From: Desulfoplanes sp.
GTDB lineage: Bacteria > Desulfobacterota > Desulfovibrionia > Desulfovibrionales > Desulfomicrobiaceae
Length of the DNA stretch: 6,798 nt
NCBI GenBank assembly: GCA_028708105.1
Contig: JAQVZR010000096.1
Coordinates: 1 to 6,798, forward strand
Reading direction: 5' to 3'
Part shown: piece by piece, positions 1 to 5,800 of the stretch
Layout of the letters: each line of letters begins with the position of its first letter
How positions within the stretch are numbered: position 1 is the stretch's first letter
The notes under the pieces: model-generated
What the model saw: only the letters and a program-made list of their open reading frames with translations
Databases searched by the model: none
Told to the model about the DNA's origin: nothing
Position numbers and translations under genes: made by a program

Positions 1-95
1 TGATTGTGGATGAGGATCCTTTGACTACGGTATGCCGTGGAACCGGATACGCCATGGTGCATGAAAAAACATTTCACAATGTGTATATCAATTAA
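1..95 (+). CDS. mreB: MreB rod-shape-determining protein, C-terminal end only (partial at the left edge)
   Basis: Reading in the frame that begins at base 3 gives 30 codons ending in TAA at 93-95. The peptide starts VDEDPLTTVCRGTG after one isoleucine. This matches the conserved end of the MreB actin-like fold, where family members carry a (V/A)EDPLxxVxRGTG stretch close to the C-terminus. MreB forms membrane-associated filaments that direct peptidoglycan synthesis along the side wall of rod-shaped cells. After the conserved stretch there are about 16 residues with no obvious motif, a normal tail length for the family. The next gene lies on the opposite strand, so mreC and mreD do not follow here and mreB ends its transcription unit. 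No convincing terminator hairpin is visible in the 80 bases up to the converging gene. The identification rests on a short but distinctive motif. Confidence 0.85.
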   Translation, partial: IVDEDPLTTVCRGTGYAMVHEKTFHNVYIN

Positions 96-175
96 TTCCA
101 TAGGGTACGCTGTCTCAGGAATGGGGAGCCTTGGGTTTTCGTTTAGGGCAAGATGCGCATGCTTTTAAGAAAGGA

Positions 176-712
176 TCATCTACGCACAAAAAGCATGTCT
201 TGGTTCCAGAGATACACGAGAAGTGGCGTTACATGCTCCGGGCAATGTTCGAGCAGACCTGATAGTTCGTCTCTGTCCACAAACAGTGTTTCTTCCGAAG
301 TTGTGCAGTATGGCTGCATTTCGAATCTTTTCAGCGTATAGATGTTGATAAAACTGTCTTCGGTTTCAACCGTAGGCTGTATGGTGTATCCAAAAACAGG
401 CATTGTCCGGAATTCGCCGAGGTGTTCCCGGATTTTTCTGCAGGCAGCATCCAGCGAACCTTCGCCTATCTGAAGGTGTGTTCGAATCGAAATATCCCAG
501 CGTCCCGGGGATGCCATCCTGGTATCTTTCCGTTTCCGCAGACACAATTTGTTTTCCTGATTATATATCAGGACTACGGCTACCCGATAAAAAAGTCTTT
601 GTCGGCGGACTTCCGGCAGAGGCATGACTCCTAGAAGAGTGTTTTTTGCGTCCATCACTTCTACCAGTGTTTTGGGGGCTGATTGTCGGGCTTTTGTAGA
701 GGGGAAATTCAT
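176..712 (-). CDS. Nudix-fold protein with a degenerate Nudix box, probably not an active hydrolase
   Basis: This is a 178-residue protein if it starts at the ATG at 712-710. The opening segment (VEVMDAKNTLLGVMPLPEVRRQ, residues about 17-38) and the RKRKDTRMASPGRWDIS segment resemble the Nudix subgroup around IPP isomerase and YfcD. That subgroup has a VDExxxxLG leader, a xxRxxxD segment and a PGxWD turn before the Nudix box. The box (consensus Gx5Ex7REUxEExGU) falls at residues 78-100 but is eroded. Its first Gly is Thr78, the first Glu of REUxEE is Lys93 and the last Glu is His97. Glu84, Arg92, Glu96 and Gly99 remain. Loss of two metal-binding glutamates argues against normal pyrophosphohydrolase activity; binding or a changed chemistry is possible. 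The start is uncertain because no good ribosome binding site precedes any candidate. The ATG at 799 would add 29 residues and overlap rimI; the ATG at 655 would give 159 residues. The gene diverges from rimI and converges on mreB. Substrate unknown. Confidence 0.72.
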   Translation of the reverse strand: MNFPSTKARQSAPKTLVEVMDAKNTLLGVMPLPEVRRQRLFYRVAVVLIYNQENKLCLRKRKDTRMASPGRWDISIRTHLQIGEGSLDAACRKIREHLGEFRTMPVFGYTIQPTVETEDSFINIYTLKRFEMQPYCTTSEETLFVDRDELSGLLEHCPEHVTPLLVYLWNQDMLFVRR

Positions 713-742
713 AGGGATGACCCAAGTCTGGGGAGGACCCGC

Positions 743-746
743 AGGA
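743..746 (+). promoter_or_regulatory. Ribosome binding site that sets the rimI start
   Basis: AGGA lies six bases upstream of the ATG at 753. The open frame reaches back to an ATG at 624, but the added residues match nothing in the acetyltransferase family. Neither the ATG at 624 nor the one at 717 has a comparable site. This supports a 157-residue protein, the usual RimI length. Confidence 0.55.
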
Positions 747-752
747 CTGATT

Positions 753-1226
753 ATGGAAGTTGAGAAGAAGAAACTTTGCGAACTGCACGAATCTGACATA
801 CCGGCGTTGGTTGTCCTTGAAGAGGCTTGTTTTGCACGTCCATGGACATTCCGTGAATTTGAAATCAGTATGCGGCAAAAAAGTTTTTATGCTCAGGGGG
901 TTCGCCTACAGCACACTATTATTGCCTATGTCACGTTTTTTCTTGTTGTCGATGAATTGGAAATAGTCAATTTCGCAGTGCTGGAAGCGTACAGATGCCG
1001 CGGACTGGGGCAGTTTTTGCTTGGATCTGTTATTTCATTTGCCGGCGGTCACGATGTGGCCCGGATTCTACTTGAAGTCAGACGCTCTAACCAGGCTGCC
1101 CTAGGGTTGTATGTAAAAAACGGATTTAAAATCATCGGGGTGCGTAACCACTATTATCCCCCCGATGGCGAAGATGCACTGCTCATGGAATATGTCCCCC
1201 TGTGTATATCGGAGTTGGAAGCCTGA
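753..1226 (+). CDS. rimI: Ribosomal protein S18-alanine N-acetyltransferase (RimI-type GNAT acetyltransferase)
   Basis: RimI transfers an acetyl group from acetyl-CoA to the N-terminal alanine of ribosomal protein S18, in the cytoplasm. The 157-residue product matches the family along its length. An N-terminal segment ending in ARPWTFREF (residues 28-36) corresponds to the FPWS region. A hydrophobic beta strand, VNFAVLEAYRCRGLG (72-86), contains the acetyl-CoA-binding R/QxxGxG loop. LLEVRRSNQAALGLYVKNGF (106-125) carries the glutamate (Glu108) and tyrosine (Tyr120) that align with the proposed catalytic base and acid of RimI. RNHYYPPDGEDALLMEY (131-147) is the typical RimI C-terminal signature. 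The start at 753 is chosen from its ribosome binding site and family length. The gene stands alone: the neighbour upstream diverges and a terminator-like hairpin overlaps its stop codon. Because GNAT enzymes are versatile, S18 as substrate is inferred from the family; the GNAT fold itself is secure. Confidence 0.87.
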   Translation: MEVEKKKLCELHESDIPALVVLEEACFARPWTFREFEISMRQKSFYAQGVRLQHTIIAYVTFFLVVDELEIVNFAVLEAYRCRGLGQFLLGSVISFAGGHDVARILLEVRRSNQAALGLYVKNGFKIIGVRNHYYPPDGEDALLMEYVPLCISELEA

Positions 1227-1259
1227 AACGTGCATGCGTTTCAGGCTAACGATATTTTT
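1220..1259 (+). terminator. Probable intrinsic terminator of rimI, overlapping its stop codon
   Basis: A perfect 11-base inverted repeat, AGCCTGAAACG (1220-1230) and CGTTTCAGGCT (1237-1247), closes a six-base loop TGCATG. A run of five T (1255-1259) within AT-rich sequence follows after a short spacer. The rimI stop codon TGA (1224-1226) sits inside the left arm, so a ribosome finishing rimI would cover the hairpin. The stem is strong and GC-containing. The T-run is displaced by seven bases from the stem, which is less than ideal for Rho-independent termination, so a role in mRNA stability is an alternative. Confidence 0.6.
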
Positions 1260-1304
1260 AACTGTAATTAACCATATCATTTAATTAATTATATTTGGTA
1301 GTGC
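1248..1304 (+). promoter_or_regulatory. AT-rich upstream region of the ABC-F gene, with a short inverted repeat
   Basis: This strongly AT-rich gap separates the rimI hairpin from the ABC-F start. It must hold the ABC-F promoter if the hairpin terminates transcription. The arms TAATTAA (1265-1271) and TTAATTA (1281-1287) form an inverted repeat with a nine-base spacer, which could be an operator half-site pair or simply AT-rich promoter sequence. I do not see a well-spaced pair of -35 and -10 boxes. TTGGTAG (1295-1301) is the only, weak, ribosome binding site in front of the ATG at 1305. Confidence 0.3.
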
Positions 1305-3266
1305 ATGATACGAATTATTCTTGAATCCATTGCAAAGGCCTATTCCGGAACAGATTTGTTCGAAAATCTGAATCTTGAAATCAATGCCGGTGATCGGCTG
1401 GCGATTGTTGGTCCCAACGGGTGCGGAAAATCCACATTGATCAAGATTATTGCAGGGGAAATATCTCCTGACAGTGGTCATGTGGCTGTTCCTTCAGGAG
1501 CCAGTGTCGGTTACGTGGCTCAGGAGCTCAATTCTGCCGAGTTGCACATGTCTTTGGAGGGATTTGTTCTTGATGTCCTGCCTTCGTGGCGAGAATTTTG
1601 GGAACAGTGGCAGGTCGCAGTCAAAAATGAAGATGCCCAGGCTCTTGCGCGTTTGGGTGTCAGACAACACGAGCTCGAGATTACCTGCGGATATAATCCT
1701 GAGCATCAAGCCAGAGCCATTCTGCAAGGACTTGGTTTTACGCAGGAGCAATGCGATCAGCCCCTGCAAACCTTAAGTGGTGGTTGGCGTGAGCGGGCCA
1801 AGTTGGCCCGGGTGCTTGTGGCTGGTGCAGATATTCTTCTTTTGGATGAACCCACCAACCATCTTGACTTGGAGGCTGTCACCTGGCTTGAACGCTATCT
1901 GTTCCAGTACAAAGGCGTGTTGATTTTTGTTGCCCATGATCGATTTTTTCTGGATAATATTGGCAATAAGATTCTTTTTCTGGGAGGAGAGAAACCGATT
2001 GTTCGTCCTGGCAATCTCAAGGCTTTTTTGCTTTGGCATCATGAACATGAAGCGGCCATACAACTCCAAGCCGCGCGAATCAGTGCCGAAATCGCTAAAA
2101 AAGAATCTTTTATCTCTAGGTTTCGTTATAAGGCCACCAAGGCCGTTCAGGCCCAGAGCCGGATTAAACAGGTGGATAAGCTCAAACGCAAGCTGGAAGA
2201 GTTCCAACCTGAACAGATGGGTGCGTCCCTGTCTTTTCATTGGCCCACGCCATCCCGTGGCAACAAGACTGTTTTGGGGGTTTCCGATCTTAGTTTTGCT
2301 TATCCGGGGCAGCCTTGTATTCTTCAGAATATTACGTTCCATTTGTACCGGGGACAAAAAATTGCCCTTGCCGGTCCAAATGGTCAAGGCAAGTCTACAC
2401 TGATCAAGCTTGTCATCGGGCAGCTTACTCCAGATGCGGGAACTGTTGACCTTGGATCTCTGAGCAAGGTCGGATATTTCAGTCAGCATCAGGCAGATAT
2501 GCTGTGTTCGCAAAATTCTGTACTCTCCGAAATCCGTCGCCTGTCAGATCCCAAGACAACTGAAGAAGAGCTGCGTTCCGTGTTGGGGCGGTTTATGCTC
2601 GGGCAGCATTTTTGGGACAAAAAAGTCAGTGATCTTTCCGGAGGTGAAAAAAATCGTCTGGTCCTGGCGTCGCTTTTTTTGGCCAGGGCAAATTTTTTCA
2701 TCCTTGATGAACCTACAAATCATCTGGATCTTGAAAGTCGGGAGGCTCTGGTGCAGGCTCTGCAGGATTTCTCGGGGACCATTCTTTTTGTGGCCCATGA
2801 TCGGTATCTGTTGGACCGTGTTGCTGAAGAGGTCTGGGAACTGAAAGACAAGGGCCTCATCGTTCATGCGGGCGGTTTTTCCGCGTATCAGGCCAGCTGC
2901 CAGGCATGTAAAGACAAAGAAAATTCTAGCGCTGTACTGGATCTTGCCAGGGCCAATCGCAAAGAACAAAAACGGTTGAAGCGGTTGCAGGCCGAGCAAC
3001 GCAACCAGGCATACAAGCTGCTCAAGCCGCTGAAGGAAAAATTTTCAAGTCTTGAAACGGAACTGGAAGCCAATCTAGAAGAGCAGGAACGTCTGGAATC
3101 GCTCCTGGCTGACCCGGCCACCTACGCCGATACCCAAGCGGTCAAACAGCTGAATGTGGATTTTGCCAAAGCCCAGGCTGCTGGTGACCAATTGATGACG
3201 GACATGGCTTATCTGGAGAAGGAAATGCAGGAAATCGAAGGACAAAAGGTGGATACAGAAGAGTGA
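1305..3266 (+). CDS. ABC-F family ribosome-associated ATPase, YheS-like
   Basis: This 653-residue cytoplasmic protein has two ATP-binding cassettes and no membrane segments, the ABC-F plan. Cassette 1 has Walker A GPNGCGKST (36-44), signature LSGGW (157-161), Walker B ILLLDEP (177-183, catalytic Glu182) and the switch histidine His211. Cassette 2 has GPNGQGKST (357-365), LSGGE (444-448), FFILDEP (464-470, Glu469) and His498. Both sites look intact. The inter-domain linker (about 240-305) is helical and basic, with SRFRYKATKAVQAQSRIK (271-288), the segment that in ABC-F proteins reaches the P-site tRNA. A charged, probably coiled-coil tail fills residues about 545-645. The linker and tail sequences resemble E. 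coli YheS more than EttA or Uup. ABC-F proteins act on the ribosomal E site to relieve stalling or modulate elongation; some give antibiotic resistance, but nothing here points to that. The ATG at 1305 has a weak ribosome binding site, yet it fits the family N-terminus exactly. Confidence 0.93.
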   Translation: MIRIILESIAKAYSGTDLFENLNLEINAGDRLAIVGPNGCGKSTLIKIIAGEISPDSGHVAVPSGASVGYVAQELNSAELHMSLEGFVLDVLPSWREFWEQWQVAVKNEDAQALARLGVRQHELEITCGYNPEHQARAILQGLGFTQEQCDQPLQTLSGGWRERAKLARVLVAGADILLLDEPTNHLDLEAVTWLERYLFQYKGVLIFVAHDRFFLDNIGNKILFLGGEKPIVRPGNLKAFLLWHHEHEAAIQLQAARISAEIAKKESFISRFRYKATKAVQAQSRIKQVDKLKRKLEEFQPEQMGASLSFHWPTPSRGNKTVLGVSDLSFAYPGQPCILQNITFHLYRGQKIALAGPNGQGKSTLIKLVIGQLTPDAGTVDLGSLSKVGYFSQHQADMLCSQNSVLSEIRRLSDPKTTEEELRSVLGRFMLGQHFWDKKVSDLSGGEKNRLVLASLFLARANFFILDEPTNHLDLESREALVQALQDFSGTILFVAHDRYLLDRVAEEVWELKDKGLIVHAGGFSAYQASCQACKDKENSSAVLDLARANRKEQKRLKRLQAEQRNQAYKLLKPLKEKFSSLETELEANLEEQERLESLLADPATYADTQAVKQLNVDFAKAQAAGDQLMTDMAYLEKEMQEIEGQKVDTEE

Positions 3267-3332
3267 AATGTGTCGTCTATGTCTGATGTTCGCCACGCCT
3301 GTACAACCTGTTTTTTCGAATGCTATCCCCTT

Positions 3333-3337
3333 GGAGG
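3333..3337 (+). promoter_or_regulatory. Ribosome binding site that sets the mutT start
   Basis: GGAGG lies three bases before the ATG at 3341. The spacing is short, but the core is strong. The alternative in-frame ATG at 3320 has only T-rich sequence upstream. The MutT fold also begins right after the 3341 start. Confidence 0.5.
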
Positions 3338-3340
3338 ACC

Positions 3341-3745
3341 ATGTCTCAGAAATATATCCCCGTAGTGGCCGGTATTGCCATTCGTGAAGGGAAGATCCTT
3401 GTGGCCAGGCGTCCAGATGACGCCTTGTTTGGTGGATATTGGGAATTTCCCGGCGGCAAGGTTGAGGGGGATGAAACCCTTGAAAATGCGCTCATCCGTG
3501 AACTGGATGAAGAGTTGCTTATCCGACCGACGCGGTTTCGATTATGGCAGGAGAAAAGGAAAAAATATGAACAGGGATTTTATGTCTGGCTCTATTTTTT
3601 TCTAATAACCGGGTTTGAGGGCAGTCCCGTTCCTCGTGAAGGTCAGACTCTAGCCTGGTTGACCCCGGAGCAGGCCGGTGAAAAAAAATTTCTCGAGGCC
3701 GATATCGAGATTGTACACAGTTTAGCGCGTCTGCTTGGAGTCTAA
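3341..3745 (+). CDS. mutT: MutT-type Nudix hydrolase (8-oxo-dGTP diphosphatase-like)
   Basis: MutT-type enzymes hydrolyse oxidised nucleotides such as 8-oxo-dGTP to the monophosphate, clearing the nucleotide pool of mutagenic precursors. The 134-residue product is about the length of E. coli MutT. It opens with the usual beta strand VVAGIAIREGKILVARRP (8-25), then GGYWEFPGGKVEGDE (31-45). The Nudix box spans Gly39 to Ile61: Gly39, Glu45 and the RELDEE stretch at 53-58 keep every metal-binding glutamate. The one deviation is Leu60 in place of the late glycine. A C-terminal LAWLTPEQ segment (104-111) is also typical of MutT. The gene follows the ABC-F gene on the same strand after 74 bases without a clear terminator, so the two may be co-transcribed. 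Nudix substrates are hard to read from sequence; a MutT role is likely, and another (d)NTP pyrophosphatase or a CTP pyrophosphohydrolase is possible. Confidence 0.85.
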   Translation: MSQKYIPVVAGIAIREGKILVARRPDDALFGGYWEFPGGKVEGDETLENALIRELDEELLIRPTRFRLWQEKRKKYEQGFYVWLYFFLITGFEGSPVPREGQTLAWLTPEQAGEKKFLEADIEIVHSLARLLGV

Positions 3746-4002
3746 GGCTGGGACTGCACGAGACGGTAACGCGCATGTGTTCTCTGTGATTCTCGGTATC
3801 GGGCTGGTTGCTAACGCGTTCTTCTTTCATCCACTGAAGGGGGATATATTCCGTAGCTGTTTTTTAAACGAAGCATGATAGTTGGAACAACAGAAAAAGG
3901 ACGAACACTATGAGATTGTCAGAGAGTGAGCTGTCGGTCTTAGACATGGCACAAGTTGTTTTTATTGCCCAGACCGTTCGTTCTTGTTGATGGAAATATG
4001 AA
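3746..4002. other. 257-base gap between mutT and pilB, probable promoter region of the pil genes
   Basis: No full-size gene fits on either strand. The gap holds a heptamer TAACGCG occurring twice (3769-3775 and 3812-3818), a run of six T (3861-3866) without a convincing stem before it, and a short ORF with its own ribosome binding site (3910-3990, listed separately). TATATT (3845-3850) could be a -10 element, but I see no matching -35 box. No tRNA-like fold is visible. The length, and the change from housekeeping to pilus genes, make this the likely place for the pil promoter. Confidence 0.4.
3910..3990 (+). CDS. Possible 26-residue leader peptide or short ORF upstream of pilB
   Basis: An ATG at 3910 is preceded at eight bases by AAGGA (3897-3901), a better ribosome binding site than that of pilB itself. 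The frame runs 26 codons, beginning MRLSESELSVLDMAQ and ending in TGA at 3988-3990, 12 bases before the pilB ATG. The product has no recognisable domain, no signal peptide and no membrane segment. Its placement would allow translational coupling to pilB, whose own site is only GGAA (3992-3995). It could equally be a chance ORF, since frames this short are common; only conservation in relatives would settle it. I do not recognise it. Confidence 0.25.
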   Translation: MRLSESELSVLDMAQVVFIAQTVRSC

Positions 4003-5709
4003 ATGCAATCGAACCAGAATCAGGCATTAATCACCTGGGCGGGATTAACTCAGGAGCAGGTCAACAAGGTCGATGCCCTGCGGAGAAAAGGGCGTCTTGA
4101 TTTTCTGCATGCGGCATACAAAAGCGGTGTTATCGGTGACTCTCTGTATGTAGAATTTCTGGCTGAACGGCTTGGTATTCCGGCCGTAGATCCTTCCCGG
4201 ATGATCATTCCGGAAACTGTGCTTGGGCTGGTTCCCCGTGATTTACTGGAAAAATATAATGCCGCGCCTTTTTTTATCAAGGGCAAAAAACTTTTTTTGG
4301 CCATTTCCGAACCGGATGACATTCTTGCTGTGGATGATATCCGGTTCATGACCGGCCTTGATCCACTGGTGCATGTAGCTTCTCCGGCCTCCATCACCCG
4401 ATGCCTTAGTCAACTCAAAGAAGGTGACGAACCTGAAGATTTCGGCAATCTCCAGGATGCCCTGTCTGATATGGAAGGGGAGGGCGTGGAGTTTGATACC
4501 GGGGATGTCGACGAGCATGATGATACTTCTAGTCTGGAAGCCGCCACCCAGGCCCCTGTGGTCAAGATGGTTAACCTGATCATTATGGATGCGATCAAAA
4601 AGAAGGCTTCGGATATCCATATTGAGCCGTACGAAAAGAATTTTCGTGTTCGGTTGCGTATCGATGGCATCCTGCATGAGGCTATGCGACCTCCTTTCCG
4701 GCTCAAAAATGCCATGATTTCCCGTATCAAAATCATGTCCCATCTTAATATCGCCGAACGACGCATACCACAGGACGGCCGGATCAAGGTCCGGACGCCC
4801 GGAGGGAAGGAGATGGAATTCCGGGTCTCCATCCTGCCGACTCTTTTTGGCGAAAAAGTGGTCATGCGTCTCTTGGATAAATCTGCGCTCAAAGTGGATA
4901 TGTCTCAGCTTGGATTCGAGAAGAAATCCTTGGAAACCCTGTCCAAATCTGTACATAAGCCCTATGGGATGGTTCTAGTGACAGGTCCGACGGGTTCGGG
5001 AAAAACGACGACTCTCTATTCGGCGCTCATGGAGCTCAATGACGAAGGGGTCAATATATCCACGGCTGAAGATCCGGTAGAATTCAGCTTGCCAGGTGTA
5101 AATCAGGTTCTGGTCAGGGAGGATGTCGGCCTGACCTTTGCTGCTGCCCTGCGTTCTTTTTTGCGACAGGACCCAGATATTATTCTTGTGGGTGAAATCC
5201 GTGATTTTGAAACCGCTGAAATTGCTGTTAAGGCCGCTTTAACCGGGCATCTGGTGCTTTCTACCTTGCATACGAATGATGCCCCCAGCACCTTGACTCG
5301 TCTGCTTAACATGGGGATCGATGGATTTCTGGTGGCTTCGTCGGTCAATGTCATTGTCGCCCAGCGTCTGGTACGTAAGATATGCCCTTTTTGCCGTAGA
5401 TTGATTGACCCTGATAACGCAATGCTTGCTCAGTTAGGAGTATCCACCGGGGACTTTAGCCAGGCCACGATCTACGAGCCTGTAGGCTGTCCAGAATGTC
5501 ATGGTTCCGGATATAAAGGCCGGCTGGGAGTATACGAAGTGTTGGAGATGACCAGTGAGATGCAGGAATATGTTTTGGCAAACAGAAGTGTACTGGAAAT
5601 ACGCGACCTGGCTATACGCCAGGGAATGATGACGCTGCGGGAAAGTGCCCTGCAAAAATTGCAAGACGGGGTGACTTCGGTTCAGGAAGTCCTGCGAGTA
5701 ACCGTCTAA
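4003..5709 (+). CDS. pilB: Type IV pilus assembly ATPase PilB (GspE/PulE family)
   Basis: PilB is the cytoplasmic hexameric motor that powers pilus extension by turning the PilC platform. The 568-residue protein has the full family plan. An N-terminal MshEN-like domain (about 15-138) is followed by an acidic linker (about 140-180), the N2 domain (about 185-295) and the C-terminal RecA-like ATPase. Motifs in order are Walker A GPTGSGKTTT (328-337), Asp box starting AEDPVEF (355-361), Walker B region LRQDPDIILVGEIRD (387-401) and His box TGHLVLSTLHTND (414-426). A zinc-binding tetracysteine follows: Cys461, Cys464, Cys496 and Cys499. This motif marks PilB and GspE and is absent from the retraction ATPase PilT. 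The adjacent pilC and the PilB-like wording of the Walker B and His boxes favour a pilus over a type II secretion ATPase, though GspE cannot be fully excluded. The ATG at 4003 has a weak ribosome binding site. The stop is 91 bases before pilC. Confidence 0.92.
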   Translation: MQSNQNQALITWAGLTQEQVNKVDALRRKGRLDFLHAAYKSGVIGDSLYVEFLAERLGIPAVDPSRMIIPETVLGLVPRDLLEKYNAAPFFIKGKKLFLAISEPDDILAVDDIRFMTGLDPLVHVASPASITRCLSQLKEGDEPEDFGNLQDALSDMEGEGVEFDTGDVDEHDDTSSLEAATQAPVVKMVNLIIMDAIKKKASDIHIEPYEKNFRVRLRIDGILHEAMRPPFRLKNAMISRIKIMSHLNIAERRIPQDGRIKVRTPGGKEMEFRVSILPTLFGEKVVMRLLDKSALKVDMSQLGFEKKSLETLSKSVHKPYGMVLVTGPTGSGKTTTLYSALMELNDEGVNISTAEDPVEFSLPGVNQVLVREDVGLTFAAALRSFLRQDPDIILVGEIRDFETAEIAVKAALTGHLVLSTLHTNDAPSTLTRLLNMGIDGFLVASSVNVIVAQRLVRKICPFCRRLIDPDNAMLAQLGVSTGDFSQATIYEPVGCPECHGSGYKGRLGVYEVLEMTSEMQEYVLANRSVLEIRDLAIRQGMMTLRESALQKLQDGVTSVQEVLRVTV

Positions 5710-5788
5710 CAGACCATTCCTGCAACAGAGGGCGTGTGTGGTTCTGTTTGTACGCTGATCTGATGGCGGGATTTTTTTATATCTCTGG

Positions 5789-5793
5789 GGAGG
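5789..5793 (+). promoter_or_regulatory. Ribosome binding site that sets the pilC start
   Basis: GGAGG lies seven bases upstream of the ATG at 5801, an ideal site. It fixes the N-terminus MPIFLYKARN, which agrees with the MPxFxYKAR start common in PilC proteins. Confidence 0.65.
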
Positions 5794-5800
5794 GTGCTCG

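Noticed and set aside
96..175. Palindromic ATGCGCAT (154-161) and the GCCT/AGGGC pairing after mreB as a bidirectional terminator
   Set aside because: The arms are short or imperfect and no T-run is placed correctly on either strand.
1773..2513. A 246-codon open frame on the minus strand inside the ABC-F gene
   Set aside because: It lies fully antisense to a gene with all ABC-F motifs. Its translation has no recognisable domain and no ribosome binding site was evident.
3301..3316. T-run before mutT as a terminator of the ABC-F gene
   Set aside because: No inverted repeat precedes the six T; the sequence shows a direct repeat of CCTGT instead.
3947..3960. TGGCAC followed by a TTG, resembling a sigma-54 promoter upstream of pilB
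   Set aside because: The -12 element is shifted by one base and reads GT in place of the essential GC; the next TTGC (3965-3968) is too far from the -24 GG.
4243..4956. A 237-codon open frame on the minus strand inside pilB
   Set aside because: It is antisense to the conserved N-terminal and N2 regions of PilB and has no recognisable motif, so it is a shadow frame.
5753..5778. Hairpin CGCTG/TGGCG followed by seven T between pilB and pilC, as a possible terminator
   Set aside because: The stem is only five pairs, two of them G-U, and it sits between two genes expected to be expressed together. At most a weak attenuator.
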